A DNA stretch of 64,000 bases. Origin: Muribaculaceae bacterium Isolate-036 (Harlan). GTDB taxonomy: Bacteria > Bacteroidota > Bacteroidia > Bacteroidales > Muribaculaceae. A program made the translations under genes and the position numbers. The stretch is taken from assembly GCA_003833075.1 (NCBI GenBank), contig RIAY01000002.1, forward strand, positions 287,538 to 351,537, written 5' to 3'. Every line of letters starts with the position of its first letter. The stretch's first letter is position 1. Positions 51,580 to 61,084 of the stretch are shown one piece after another. The notes under the pieces were generated by a model. It did no database searches. It was not told the origin of the DNA and was given only the letters and a program-made list of their open reading frames with translations.

Positions 51580-52629
51580 ATGTTTAGTTTCGCATATCCC
51601 AAAATACTGTTTCTTTTGTTACTTGTACCGCTGTTCGTGCTCTTGTATGCGTGGGCGCGTTTTACAAGGAACAGGAAGCTGAAGAAATTCGGCAAAAAAG
51701 ACTCCATTTCCGCTCTGATGCCGGATGTGTCTCCTTATAAGCCGCCAATCAAGATTACTCTTCAGATGATTGCGCTTGCTTTTATTATAATTGCATTTGC
51801 AAGACCCTGGGGAGGCATAAAGGATCAGAAGACCACGAAGGAAGGCATCGAGGTCATTATTGCCATGGATGCATCCAATTCGATGCTTGCTTCAGCAACC
51901 GACGATCCTCAGGGTCCAGACAGGATGCGAACTGCCAAGATGACTCTTGAAAAACTTATAAATCGTCTGGACAATGATAGGGTAGGTTTGATTATGTATG
52001 CCGGCTCCGCCTATACGCTCATTCCGGTTACCAATGATTATGTATCTGCCAAGATGTTTCTTAATTCAATCGATCCCTCCCAAATCGCGGATCAGGGAAC
52101 AAATATAACCGCAGCTCTTGACATGGCTTCTGCATCATTCAGCGAAGATAAGAATATCGGCAAAGCTGTGATTCTAATAACGGATGCTGAAGAACTCGAT
52201 GACAGTGAAAGCGTTATGACTGCGGCGAAGACTGCTGCTAAGAATGACATTCAGATTGATGTTGTCGGAGTTGGCAGTTCAACTCCGGTTCCGCTAAATG
52301 TCAATGGTCAGCCTCTGATTGATGAGCAGAGTGGCGAAACTGTAAGGACAGCGCTTAATGAAGATCTCGCTGCCGATATTGCTAAAGCGGGGAAGGGTAT
52401 ATATGTGAATGCATCAAACAAGGATGCGCTTACTGAGCTTGACAAACAGCTTGATACTCTTAAGAAATCCGCGTTTGAGTCAAGTCTTTACGCACAGCAC
52501 GATGAATTATTTCCGATCTTTGCATGGCTGGCTATATTGTGTATTGTACTTGATATTTTTGTGCTTGACCGTAAAATCGGCTGGCTTGACAGATTTACTT
52601 TCTTTTATAAGGAGGATAAGAAAAAATGA
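51580..52629 (+). CDS. batB: BatB, von Willebrand factor A-domain membrane protein
   Basis: A 349-residue paralogue of BatA with the same plan: N-terminal helices (YPKILFLLLLVPLFVLLYAW; MIALAFIIIAFARPWGG), VWA domain with VIIAMDASNSMLAS near 92 and ILITDAEELDDSESV near 200, and a C-terminal helix (FAWLAILCIVLDIFVLDR). The MIDAS DASNS pattern is intact. The stop overlaps the start of batC by four bases. Confidence 0.92.
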   Translation: MFSFAYPKILFLLLLVPLFVLLYAWARFTRNRKLKKFGKKDSISALMPDVSPYKPPIKITLQMIALAFIIIAFARPWGGIKDQKTTKEGIEVIIAMDASNSMLASATDDPQGPDRMRTAKMTLEKLINRLDNDRVGLIMYAGSAYTLIPVTNDYVSAKMFLNSIDPSQIADQGTNITAALDMASASFSEDKNIGKAVILITDAEELDDSESVMTAAKTAAKNDIQIDVVGVGSSTPVPLNVNGQPLIDEQSGETVRTALNEDLAADIAKAGKGIYVNASNKDALTELDKQLDTLKKSAFESSLYAQHDELFPIFAWLAILCIVLDIFVLDRKIGWLDRFTFFYKEDKKK

Positions 52630-53399
52630 AGACTACGTTGAATTATATAGCCCCGCTGTTGTTTCTGGTTTTATCTGCTTTTTCTCTTTCTGTAAACGCG
52701 CAGTCAGTGAGAGAAGAGCGTAAGTTGATCAGTGAGGGGAACAAGCTCTTTACGGAAAGAAAATACGCGGAAGCTGCAAAAAAATATGAGCAGGCGTTAG
52801 GTGTCAATTCTTTGTCGGCTGTCAGCCGCTATAATCTGGGACTTGCCCAGATCAAACAGGTTACCAACCCTCAGGATACCACACCTAAAAGCAAGTCTCT
52901 ACTTGATGGTGCCAGAAAGAATCTCGGAGCAGTGGCTTCCTTGGCAAAAGATAAACCGGGACTCGCATCAAAAGCCAATTACAATCTTGGAAATCTTGAG
53001 TATAATACGAAGGAGTATAAAAATGCCATAGAGTATTATAAGCAAGCCCTTAGAATCAATCCGGAAGACGAGTCTGCAAGGAAAAATCTGCGAATTGCCC
53101 AGAAACAAATGCAGAATCAAGATCAGAATAAAGATCAAAACGAGCAGAACAAGGACCAGAACAAGGACCAGAATAAAGACCAGAATAAGGATCAGAATAA
53201 AGACCAGAATAAAGACCAGCAGAATAATAACAAAGACGATAAAAAGGAGAACGACAAGAATAACAGCATAAGCCAGCAGACAGCAAACCAGATTTTGCAG
53301 GCGATGGACAATAAAGAGAATCAGACGCGTGCAAGAGTGAACCGGGCTAACAAGGGGGAGAAATCAAATGCGTCAGGAGGATCGAGAAAGAAATGGTGA
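52626..53399 (+). CDS. batC: BatC, periplasmic TPR protein with a low-complexity tail
   Basis: A 257-residue protein with a signal peptide ending near VNAQS. TPR repeats are at about 30-140 (NKLFTERKYAEAAKKYEQAL; SKANYNLGNLEYNTKEYKNA). The following segment is almost wholly Asn, Lys, Asp and Gln, including six tandem NKDQ units. The C-terminus is basic. It probably scaffolds the BatA/BatB complex in the periplasm. It overlaps batB by four bases and is separated by one base from the BatD-like gene start. Confidence 0.88.
   Translation: MKTTLNYIAPLLFLVLSAFSLSVNAQSVREERKLISEGNKLFTERKYAEAAKKYEQALGVNSLSAVSRYNLGLAQIKQVTNPQDTTPKSKSLLDGARKNLGAVASLAKDKPGLASKANYNLGNLEYNTKEYKNAIEYYKQALRINPEDESARKNLRIAQKQMQNQDQNKDQNEQNKDQNKDQNKDQNKDQNKDQNKDQQNNNKDDKKENDKNNSISQQTANQILQAMDNKENQTRARVNRANKGEKSNASGGSRKKW
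53148..53219 (+). repeat. Six tandem 12-base units encoding NKDQ in batC
   Basis: Six copies of a 12-base unit (AACAAGGACCAG and close variants such as AATAAAGACCAG) run from 53148 to 53219, each encoding Asn-Lys-Asp-Gln. Related imperfect units occur just upstream. Copy number could change by slippage without loss of frame. Confidence 0.9.
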
Positions 53400-53400
53400 T

Positions 53401-54321
53401 ATGAAAACAGAAGTGTGGCGCCGACACATATTCAGGTATACCGTGATTGTTTCAGCATTGATTGTTGGAATGCTGTCTGCCAATGCTAAAAATCATGAAG
53501 ATCTGTTTGTCAGATGTTCGATTGATCAGTCATCGTTTTATAGTCATGAATGTGTCTGTGCTACGATGTGGCTGTATACCCCTTATTCTGATATTGCATT
53601 TGTAAACGAGGTTGAATCGCCGCATCTTAAAACCGGAGAGTTTTCATATATCTCAAGGGTGCAGAATTTTCATAAGTCTCACAGGGAAAAAGTTGACGGG
53701 AAATTGTATTATGCGTTTCCGCTTGCATCGTTTGTGTTTGCGATGAATGATGCAGGTAAGTATACAATGCAGTCTGGAAAATTCGAAATAGGAATAAATT
53801 TCCCTGTCGTATATGAAGATCCGTTTTTTGGAAAAGTAAGAACTGCCGAGACGAGATCTTGCATTGTGGATATGAAGCCTGTAGACTTTAAAGTTAAATC
53901 TTTGCCTGCTGCGAAAGATACGGTTGCATTTTCAGGTGCAGTCGGAAAATTCAGTGTAAGCACAGTTGTTCCGCGTGGCGACATAATAGTGAATGAAGAG
54001 GCGAGCATTATTGTTATTGTGAAAGGAAGAGGGCTGTTGGGTTCTGACATTCTACCTGAATATCGTGATGCATTCGGAGAAGGAAACAAACTGAAATCTA
54101 TTTCTGAGCAACTTAATACATATTTTGATGGAGAGTCGATTGTTTCAGAGCTTGAACTCGAATGTGAGTTTGTGCCTACGGATATCAGGAATTGCCGGAT
54201 AGGTGCAGTCAGATTCGGTTATTTCAACCCGGAAACCAAGAGATTCGAAGTGGCGGAGTCCGAGCCTGTAGATATTGATGTAAAGTCTTCAGCAGTGAAA
54301 GTCGAACCAGTGTATATTTAA
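53401..54321 (+). CDS. Short BatD-like protein
   Basis: A 306-residue secreted protein starting at ATG 53401, one base after the batC stop, with a signal peptide (VIVSALIVGMLSANA). The body matches the middle of BatD in the next gene: a DPFFGKV segment near 160 and FSGAVGKFSVSTVV near 200, compared with DPFWGNM and FSGGVGKFTIASQL in BatD. GYFNPETKRFEVAESEP near the end parallels YFNPETGKYETSTSKE. It lacks the membrane helix and cytosolic helices of BatD, so it looks like a periplasmic partial duplicate. An upstream in-frame ATG at 53368 would overlap batC. Confidence 0.8.
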   Translation: MKTEVWRRHIFRYTVIVSALIVGMLSANAKNHEDLFVRCSIDQSSFYSHECVCATMWLYTPYSDIAFVNEVESPHLKTGEFSYISRVQNFHKSHREKVDGKLYYAFPLASFVFAMNDAGKYTMQSGKFEIGINFPVVYEDPFFGKVRTAETRSCIVDMKPVDFKVKSLPAAKDTVAFSGAVGKFSVSTVVPRGDIIVNEEASIIVIVKGRGLLGSDILPEYRDAFGEGNKLKSISEQLNTYFDGESIVSELELECEFVPTDIRNCRIGAVRFGYFNPETKRFEVAESEPVDIDVKSSAVKVEPVYI

Positions 54322-54330
54322 ACAATTCTT

Positions 54331-56160
54331 ATGTTAAGGAAAACAAGCATATTGCTTATGATGTTGCTGATGTCGGCACTTTCGTCATTGGCAGGGTCTG
54401 TGCGTCTTTACGAGAGTCCGGCGCGAGGTAAGCGGTCCATAGAGGTGGGAGACATGTTTTACATATATGTCGAGGTCAGCGATATCGATGGCAGACCGGA
54501 GATTCCTTCAAACATCGGTGGCGCGAAGGTTATGTATTTCGATCATACGGGTCAATCATCGCGGATGTCAAATGTAAATGGTCATGTAACACAATCAACC
54601 AGCAATACATGGACTGTCACGCTCCGTGCTCAGAAAGAAGGCACATATTCATTCGGACCGATTACCGTGGGCGGAGTGAAGAGTAACCAGCTCAGATATA
54701 CGATCGGTGCTCGGGGCGCAGGTACAAACAATCCAGCTGGAGGAAAGAATCCGGATAATTCCGCTTCTTCCGGAAACACATCCGACAAACCTAAATTTAT
54801 AGGTAAGGGTGACGGCAACCTATTTATGAGAGCGAGTGTATCGGAATCGAATGTCTACGAGCAGCAAGCACTTGTATATACGGTAAAATTATATACAACA
54901 TATGACGCTATCAAATTTATAGGAGCCACTGCCGCACCCAAGTTCGACGGATTCGTTGTCGAAGAATCAAAAGCTGTTTCAAGTTCACTGGATTATGAGA
55001 CTCTGGATGGAAAGACATACGCGACAGCAGTGATTGCAAGATATATAATATTCCCTCAGATGACAGGGCAGTTGAAGGTTATTGGAAACACATATACTGT
55101 TTCGGTTGATCAACGTGAGTATTATCATGATCCTTTCTGGGGCAATATGGCAGTGAATTCACCTTTGCAGCTGAATGTGAGTCCGAATGATCTTACTGTA
55201 AATGTCAAGGCTCTCCCATCTCCTAAGCCAGCTGATTTTTCAGGTGGTGTAGGTAAATTCACAATCGCATCGCAGTTGAAATCCAATAATTTCAAAACAA
55301 ATCAGGCAGCCTCGATTGAATATATCGTTACCGGTTCTGGCAATCTCAAATATATTCAATTGCCGGATCTTTCAACCTCTTTCCCTCCTCAGCTTGAAGT
55401 TTATACACCCAAGACAGATGTAAAAGCAAATGTCGGTTCATCAAATGTCTCTGGTTCCGTTTCATTTGATTATTCTTTTATGCCGCTTGAAGAGGGTGAT
55501 TTTAAAATACCTTCTGTAAGTCTCGTGTATTTTAATCCTGAAACGGGTAAATATGAGACATCGACTTCAAAAGAATATAATATCATAGTCGGAAAAGGAA
55601 AGGTCTCCGGCAAATCACAGACCAACACGAGGCTTAAATTTGATTCAGGTCTACAGAAAGTTACTTTCGAAAAACTTTCAAAAGATCATAGTCCCGACAT
55701 ATATAAGTTCAGCTACTGGTTATGGTACATCATACCGTTTGTGTCATTGATAATCTCAGTTATTGCGTACAGAAACTATCTTAAGTCGCATGCGGACATG
55801 GCTGCCTTTAACAGCCGTCGCGCGAATAAACTTGCACGCCGCAGGCTTAGGAAGGCGGCAGCTGCAATGAAGTCTGACAATTCAGAAACCTTTTACGATG
55901 AGCTTCTCATTGCATTGTGGGGTTATTTGGGCGATAAGCTTAAGATGCCGACTTCCGAACTTATGAGAGACAACATCAAGACAGTGCTGGAAACCGAGGG
56001 TATACCCGAAGACAATATTTCAGAGCTGCTTGATATTCTTGACAGGAGCGAGTTCGCAAAATATTCGCCTGCGTCAGGGAAAGCCGGGATGTCTGAACTT
56101 TATGACAATGCGATAGAGGCAATAAACAAACTTGAAAAATCTTTTAAGGCAGTCAAATGA
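54331..56160 (+). CDS. batD: BatD, membrane-anchored beta-sandwich protein
   Basis: A 609-residue protein with a signal peptide (LLMMLLMSALSSLAGS), repeated Ig-like/BatD domains to about residue 440 (YESPARGKRSIEVGDMFYIY; FSGGVGKFTIASQL), one membrane helix (YIIPFVSLIISVIAYRNYL) near 475, and a cytosolic helical domain (ETFYDELLIALWGYLGDKL) to the end. A Gly/Asn/Ser linker lies near 130-150. It overlaps batE by four bases. Confidence 0.9.
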   Translation: MLRKTSILLMMLLMSALSSLAGSVRLYESPARGKRSIEVGDMFYIYVEVSDIDGRPEIPSNIGGAKVMYFDHTGQSSRMSNVNGHVTQSTSNTWTVTLRAQKEGTYSFGPITVGGVKSNQLRYTIGARGAGTNNPAGGKNPDNSASSGNTSDKPKFIGKGDGNLFMRASVSESNVYEQQALVYTVKLYTTYDAIKFIGATAAPKFDGFVVEESKAVSSSLDYETLDGKTYATAVIARYIIFPQMTGQLKVIGNTYTVSVDQREYYHDPFWGNMAVNSPLQLNVSPNDLTVNVKALPSPKPADFSGGVGKFTIASQLKSNNFKTNQAASIEYIVTGSGNLKYIQLPDLSTSFPPQLEVYTPKTDVKANVGSSNVSGSVSFDYSFMPLEEGDFKIPSVSLVYFNPETGKYETSTSKEYNIIVGKGKVSGKSQTNTRLKFDSGLQKVTFEKLSKDHSPDIYKFSYWLWYIIPFVSLIISVIAYRNYLKSHADMAAFNSRRANKLARRRLRKAAAAMKSDNSETFYDELLIALWGYLGDKLKMPTSELMRDNIKTVLETEGIPEDNISELLDILDRSEFAKYSPASGKAGMSELYDNAIEAINKLEKSFKAVK

Positions 56161-56972
56161 AAATGAATTATAGGATAATATTTTTTATAGCGTCGGTATT
56201 ATTGATGCATCCTTTGAGTGTTATGGCGGACAATTCGCTTGAAAGTGCGGAAAAAGCATACAATGAAGGGAAATTTGCCGAGGCGGCTGCTATTTATGGC
56301 AAAATTTCGCAGGAACACGGAGTTTCCGCATCTTTGTTGGCAAATATGGGTAACGCGTATGCAAAAGCCGGAGATTACGGACAGGCATTTCTGTGTTATG
56401 AACGGAGTCTTTATCTTGATCCCTCGTCTAATGAGGTCAGGAATAACCGCGCATATATTCTTTCAAAGATAGAAGATGGCAACAAAGCCAATGCCAAAGG
56501 CAAAAATATATCTGTAGTTGCAGATGAACCGTCATTCTTCTCGCGGGTGAAACGATATGTCACATACAGTCATACGTCAGACACATGGGCGGTATGGGGT
56601 GCAGTTTCCTTTGTCCTGCTCTGTGGTTGCATTGCATTGTATATATTCCGCACGGAAGTACTGTTGCGTAAAATCGGTTTCTTTGGCGGATTGTCTCTGC
56701 TGGTATTGTGTGTTGTCTTTATGACATTCTCATTTGCATCGGCAAAAGCATGTCAGTCTCATGACCGTGGTGTTATCACCGGCTTCAAGGTGGTATTGCT
56801 TACCGAGCCTTTTTCATCTGCAAAAGCTGTTGGAACTCCGCTTGAACGGGGCACCCCACTTGATATTCTTGAGTCAGAAAACAGTCAGGATGGCACCGTC
56901 GAATGGTATAAGGTCCGTCTGAATTCAGAGTTTGCCGGGTGGATTCAGGCATCGGATTTCGAAGTGATTTGA
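56157..56972 (+). CDS. batE: BatE, TPR and SH3-like membrane protein
   Basis: A 271-residue protein with a signal peptide (IIFFIASVLLMHPLSVMA). TPR repeats are at about 25-105 (AEKAYNEGKFAEAAAIYGKI; NMGNAYAKAGDYGQAFLCYE), followed by two membrane helices (WGAVSFVLLCGCIALYIF; LLVLCVVFMTFSFASA). The C-terminal SH3-like domain has GVITGFKVVLLTEPFSSAKA and ends WYKVRLNSEFAGWIQASDF. This is the standard BatE layout and closes the operon. No hairpin terminator is evident after it. Confidence 0.9.
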   Translation: MKMNYRIIFFIASVLLMHPLSVMADNSLESAEKAYNEGKFAEAAAIYGKISQEHGVSASLLANMGNAYAKAGDYGQAFLCYERSLYLDPSSNEVRNNRAYILSKIEDGNKANAKGKNISVVADEPSFFSRVKRYVTYSHTSDTWAVWGAVSFVLLCGCIALYIFRTEVLLRKIGFFGGLSLLVLCVVFMTFSFASAKACQSHDRGVITGFKVVLLTEPFSSAKAVGTPLERGTPLDILESENSQDGTVEWYKVRLNSEFAGWIQASDFEVI

Positions 56973-57034
56973 CGCAGATGGAAGACAGATTAAAAAACGA
57001 TGTTTTATAACACTTTAAATTTGTGGCGATACTC

Positions 57035-57066
57035 TTTGTTAAAATGAATTAAATTTCATAACTTAG
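57035..57066 (+). promoter_or_regulatory. Promoter of the small HTH gene
   Basis: TTTG (57035-57038) and TAACTTAG (57059-57066) are separated by 20 bases; the -7 box departs from TAnnTTTG by one base. The predicted leader is about 58 bases. Confidence 0.6.
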
Positions 57067-57129
57067 CAAAACAATAATATCGATTACTAATATTTATTAA
57101 TAGGAATAATAATCAAAAATACAGAAACC

Positions 57130-57390
57130 ATGAGCAAGACAATCACATTCAACGAGCTCCGCAGACTCAAAGACAGTCTGCCAGATGGCTCGACCCATCG
57201 TATCGCAGATGAACTCAATGTCACCGTTCAGACAGTTCGCAATTATTTCGGGGGCGTAAACTATCAGTTTGGCAAAAACGCCGGAATGCATATCGAACCG
57301 GGTCCCGACGGTGGCATCGTTGTTTTGGATGACACCACAATCTATGATATGGCTGTCAAGATTCTTGAAGAACAGAACGAGCAACAGTAA
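57130..57390 (+). CDS. Small helix-turn-helix DNA-binding protein
   Basis: An 86-residue cytosolic protein. The helix-turn-helix-like part is THRIADELNVTVQTVRNYFGG near residues 22-43, preceded by FNELRRLKDSLPDGS. The C-terminal part (GPDGGIVVLDDTTIYDMAVK) is conserved in size among short Bacteroidota proteins of this type. Its targets are unknown. The UspA-family gene starts 24 bases after its stop, so the two may share a transcript and a stress response. Confidence 0.75.
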   Translation: MSKTITFNELRRLKDSLPDGSTHRIADELNVTVQTVRNYFGGVNYQFGKNAGMHIEPGPDGGIVVLDDTTIYDMAVKILEEQNEQQ

Positions 57391-57414
57391 AATCAACGGT
57401 ATTATCAGTCTGCC

Positions 57415-58536
57415 ATGATAGATATAGACGATTTCATCACGTTGGTGATACACACGCCCGCACATGCGCAAAATCTCAGGAATATTCTTGAGAGCCACGG
57501 CATGGAAGTAAGGCTTGAGGATTTTGTGTCGTTTAAATCACCAGTGGCAGTGGCACAGCGAGTAAAGATCCGTCCAAAAGATCTGCCGCTTGCGTTGAAA
57601 ATTATTGAGAGTGGCGAAGGGTATTCACCCGCTCTCATAGATATGAAGATGGCGGGAATGAGCGGAAATCTGCTCATCCCCGTCGATTTTTCCGATTCGA
57701 GCCGGCTTGCCGTAAATATCGGCTTCAAGCTGGCTCGTCGGATAGGAGTGCATCCTGTGATTATGCACTCATACGTGGCTCCGATTTTTACAGCCGGCGC
57801 TTCGGACGATGTGTTTGGGGAAAACAGCGAGACTCTCGCTGCGGAAGAATCGAGAGATGTGAGAGATATGGCTTCGAAAAAGCTTTCGAAGTTTTGCAGT
57901 GATATCAAACAGTCTCAGAAAGAGGGATGTATTCCGGATATAAAGTTTTCTACCAGTTTGCTTGAAGGAGTTGCTGAAGAGTCGATACTTCAATATTGCA
58001 AGGAGACTCCTCCGGCATTGGTTGTCATGGCAACAAGAGGTAAAGACAAAAAAGAGGAAGAACTCATAGGGAGCGTAACCGCGGAAGTGCTTGATTCTTG
58101 TCGTGTTCCTGTGTTTACTGTGCCTGAAAACTGTAAAATAGAGAAGGTTGAGGATATAGTGCACCTTATGATGTTTTGCAATCTTGACCAGCATGACATA
58201 ATGACTGTAGATACGCTTATGCGTATGTTCGATTATCCGAAATGCCTTATAACTCTTGTGCCTGTGATGCAGCGCAAGGCGACTAAGATACGAGATAAAA
58301 TCGAAGCATTGTGCGAGTTCTTCAACAGCAATTATCCGACATCCAGATTTAAAACATTTGTGCCGGATTTAAAGGATTTCAGGAATGAAATAGATGTGGC
58401 GATTCCCAAGAAGGGGGTTGATCTTCTGATAGTGCCTAACAAGAAAACGAATGTGTTCAGTAGGATTTTTCGTCCTACTATTGCTCATAAATCATTGTTT
58501 GAAAGAGATATGCCAATGTTGGTAATCCCTGTTTGA
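57415..58536 (+). CDS. UspA-family universal stress protein with an extra N-terminal domain
   Basis: A 373-residue protein. Residues ~83-240 form a UspA domain: LLIPVDFSDSSRLAVNIGFKLARR at its start, VVMATRGKDKKEEELIGSVTAEVL near 203 and CRVPVFTVPE at its end. The second half (~247-373) looks like a degenerate UspA domain (VHLMMFCNLDQHDIMTVDTL; VDLLIVPNKK; ERDMPMLVIPV). The first ~75 residues (ITLVIHTPAHAQNLRNILES and PKDLPLALKIIE) resemble the small DUF2007-type signalling domain; that match is inference. It follows the HTH gene and precedes mutS2 by 13 bases. Confidence 0.8.
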   Translation: MIDIDDFITLVIHTPAHAQNLRNILESHGMEVRLEDFVSFKSPVAVAQRVKIRPKDLPLALKIIESGEGYSPALIDMKMAGMSGNLLIPVDFSDSSRLAVNIGFKLARRIGVHPVIMHSYVAPIFTAGASDDVFGENSETLAAEESRDVRDMASKKLSKFCSDIKQSQKEGCIPDIKFSTSLLEGVAEESILQYCKETPPALVVMATRGKDKKEEELIGSVTAEVLDSCRVPVFTVPENCKIEKVEDIVHLMMFCNLDQHDIMTVDTLMRMFDYPKCLITLVPVMQRKATKIRDKIEALCEFFNSNYPTSRFKTFVPDLKDFRNEIDVAIPKKGVDLLIVPNKKTNVFSRIFRPTIAHKSLFERDMPMLVIPV

Positions 58537-58549
58537 ATTTGTTTTTTGT

Positions 58550-61042
58550 ATGATATATCCATCTGATTTTGAGTCAAAAATTGGATTTGACTATTTGCGT
58601 GCTTGTGTGTCTGAGAATTGTCAGAGTTCCATGGGGAAAGCGGAAGTTGCAAAAATGACATTTTCTTCAGATTTCAGTTTTATAAAGACTGAACTCGGAT
58701 GCGTTGAAGAGATGATGCGAATAATTTCCGCAAATCAGCCTTTGCCTTTGGATAATATTCATGACATTGTGCCATATCTGGTTGAAATCAGGGCTGACGG
58801 ATCATATATGGTATCAGACCGTCTGTACAGACTTATGAGGATGCTCCGGATGATGTCGGATTTGTCGGTGTTTTTTAAAAGTTCCATAGATTCCGAGTCT
58901 GGAGTGACACCATATCCATGTCTTGTCAATGCATTTGCAGATATTGCACTCTTCCCCTTGATCGTGTCTGAGATTGAGAGGTGTGTAAACAAATTCGGCG
59001 AAGTTAAGGACAGCGCTTCGCCGGCATTGTCAGAAATAAGGTCTCAGATACGCTCGGCATCCGGCTCTATGCAACGTGCCATGAGGCGGGTAATTGACAG
59101 AGCTGTTGCAAACGGCATCGTCGAGAAGGATGCTTCTCCATCCATAAGGGATGGCAGAATGGTGATTCCTGTCACAGCTGCAAATAAAAGGGGAATACAA
59201 GGAATTATACATGATGAGAGTGCGACAGGGAAGACCGTGTTTATTGAACCGGCAGAGGTTGTGGAGGCGGGTAACAGGCTTCGGGAACTCGAGATGGAGG
59301 AAAGACGCGAGATCATAGCTATACTGAGAGGTATTGCGGATTTTGTGCGTCCGCACATCGATGACATAATCGAGGCTTGTCGAAGTATAGGTCGCCTTGA
59401 TTTCATAAGAGCCAAAGCGATATTCGCAATAGACCTCGATGCCCAGCTCCCCCATATCGAGGATAAGCACGAAATCGAATGGTATCATGCTGTACACCCC
59501 GGACTTGTTATGGCATTGCGCCCTCAAAGCAGGGCAGTTGTGCCTTTGAATCTGAATCTTACTGAAGACCGACGTATTCTTATTATATCCGGACCCAATG
59601 CTGGAGGAAAATCCGTATGTCTAAAGACCACCGCTGTCGTTCAGTATATGATGCAGTGTGGTCTGATGCCCACGGTCTATAATAATTCGCATATGGGAAT
59701 ATTTAAGAATATTTTCATAGACATCGGTGACGAACAATCGTTTGAGAACGACCTCAGCACATATTCTTCACATCTGAAGAATATGAAATACTTTATAAAT
59801 CATACAGATGAAAGGTCTTTGATTCTTGCAGATGAAATGGGCTCAGGCACAGAGCCGCAGATAGGCGGTGCTCTTGCTCAGGCGATACTCCAGAAACTTG
59901 GGAAATCCGGTTGTATGGGCATTGTTACCACCCATTATCAAAACCTTAAGACTTTTGCAGATTCGGAATCCGGCTTTGTGAACGGTGCTATGCTTTATGA
60001 CCGTCAGCATCTACAGCCGACTTTCGAACTGTCGGTAGGCAATCCGGGCAGTTCCTTCGCGCTTGATATTGCCACAAAAATTGGTCTGCCGCGTGATGTT
60101 ATAGAAGAAGCCAAGGAAATAGTCGGAAGCGATTATGTCAATCTTGATAAATATCTTTCGGAGATTGCACGTGACAGACGTTATTGGGCAAATAAACGTC
60201 AGAATATACGGGAGAAAGAGAGTAAGCTCGATTCCTTGTTGTCGAATTATGAGGAGACTGCCGGAGATCTAAGGGCACAGCGTAAGGCGATAATAAATGA
60301 TGCGCGTAAAGAGGCACGGGAAATTCTGGAGGGCGTGAATGCGAAAATCGAGCGTACTATTCTTGAAATCCGGAAGGCGGAAGCTGAAAAAGAGAAAACA
60401 AAGGCTCTCAGAAGAGAATTGGATGAACTCAAGAAAAATGTAATTGAAGATGCTGATTCATCAGTTGTAGACAAACTTCCCAAGGCGCTGGCTCCGTTGC
60501 GGCATAAAAGCCGCAGGGTAAATGAAAACGCAAGAATTGCTGGAAATGACACTATCAAGGGTAAGACGGCAGTGAAAGATTTGCAGCCTGGAGATTATGT
60601 GAAGATGATCGATGGCTCGATGACAGGAAAGGTGTTGTCTGTAAATGGGAAGAAGGCTGAAGTCGCGTTCGGATCGCTGCGTACAATCGTTGATACCATC
60701 AAACTTAGGCTAACTTCAAAACCTAAGGAGTCGGCACTGAGTTCTTCGATGACTATTTCATCGGCGACATCAGAAGAGAGTCGGAAACGGCAGTTGAATT
60801 TCAAGAACGAGATAGATGTCAGGGGTATGCGGGCAGACGAAGCATTACAGGCGGTCACGTATTTTATAGATGATGCCATTCAGTTCAGTGCTGCAAAAGT
60901 AAGGATACTGCACGGAACCGGTCATGGCATATTGAAAACATTGATCAGAGAACAGTTGAGAGCAAATGGAGCGGTCCGTCATTTTGAGGATGAGGATGTG
61001 CGTTTCGGAGGTGCCGGAATTACTGTTGTGGATTTGGAATAA
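58550..61042 (+). CDS. mutS2: MutS2 endonuclease/ATPase
   Basis: An 830-residue MutS-family protein lacking the mismatch-recognition domain, acting on branched DNA or stalled ribosomes. It has the core domain (~1-320), the ATPase with Walker A ISGPNAGGKSVCLKT near 350 and DEMGSGTEPQIGGALAQAIL near 425, a long coiled coil (~510-630), a KOW-like segment, and a C-terminal Smr nuclease domain with the signature DVRGMRADEAL near 760 and ILHGTGHGIL near 785. The SGNH promoter lies inside its last codons. Confidence 0.95.
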   Translation: MIYPSDFESKIGFDYLRACVSENCQSSMGKAEVAKMTFSSDFSFIKTELGCVEEMMRIISANQPLPLDNIHDIVPYLVEIRADGSYMVSDRLYRLMRMLRMMSDLSVFFKSSIDSESGVTPYPCLVNAFADIALFPLIVSEIERCVNKFGEVKDSASPALSEIRSQIRSASGSMQRAMRRVIDRAVANGIVEKDASPSIRDGRMVIPVTAANKRGIQGIIHDESATGKTVFIEPAEVVEAGNRLRELEMEERREIIAILRGIADFVRPHIDDIIEACRSIGRLDFIRAKAIFAIDLDAQLPHIEDKHEIEWYHAVHPGLVMALRPQSRAVVPLNLNLTEDRRILIISGPNAGGKSVCLKTTAVVQYMMQCGLMPTVYNNSHMGIFKNIFIDIGDEQSFENDLSTYSSHLKNMKYFINHTDERSLILADEMGSGTEPQIGGALAQAILQKLGKSGCMGIVTTHYQNLKTFADSESGFVNGAMLYDRQHLQPTFELSVGNPGSSFALDIATKIGLPRDVIEEAKEIVGSDYVNLDKYLSEIARDRRYWANKRQNIREKESKLDSLLSNYEETAGDLRAQRKAIINDARKEAREILEGVNAKIERTILEIRKAEAEKEKTKALRRELDELKKNVIEDADSSVVDKLPKALAPLRHKSRRVNENARIAGNDTIKGKTAVKDLQPGDYVKMIDGSMTGKVLSVNGKKAEVAFGSLRTIVDTIKLRLTSKPKESALSSSMTISSATSEESRKRQLNFKNEIDVRGMRADEALQAVTYFIDDAIQFSAAKVRILHGTGHGILKTLIREQLRANGAVRHFEDEDVRFGGAGITVVDLE

Positions 61043-61064
61043 TGGATTGCAAATTGTAATTTTG
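61033..61064 (+). promoter_or_regulatory. Promoter of the SGNH/MBOAT pair
   Basis: TTTG (61033-61036), 20 bases, and TAATTTTG (61057-61064) match the consensus fully. The -33 box lies inside the mutS2 coding end, and the predicted leader is about 14 bases. Confidence 0.8.
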
Positions 61065-61084
61065 CGTTTCGAAATTTCATAAGA

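Noticed and set aside
53148..53219. Tandem repeats as a possible CRISPR array
   Set aside because: Units are contiguous 12-mers in frame within batC with no spacers; there are no cas genes.
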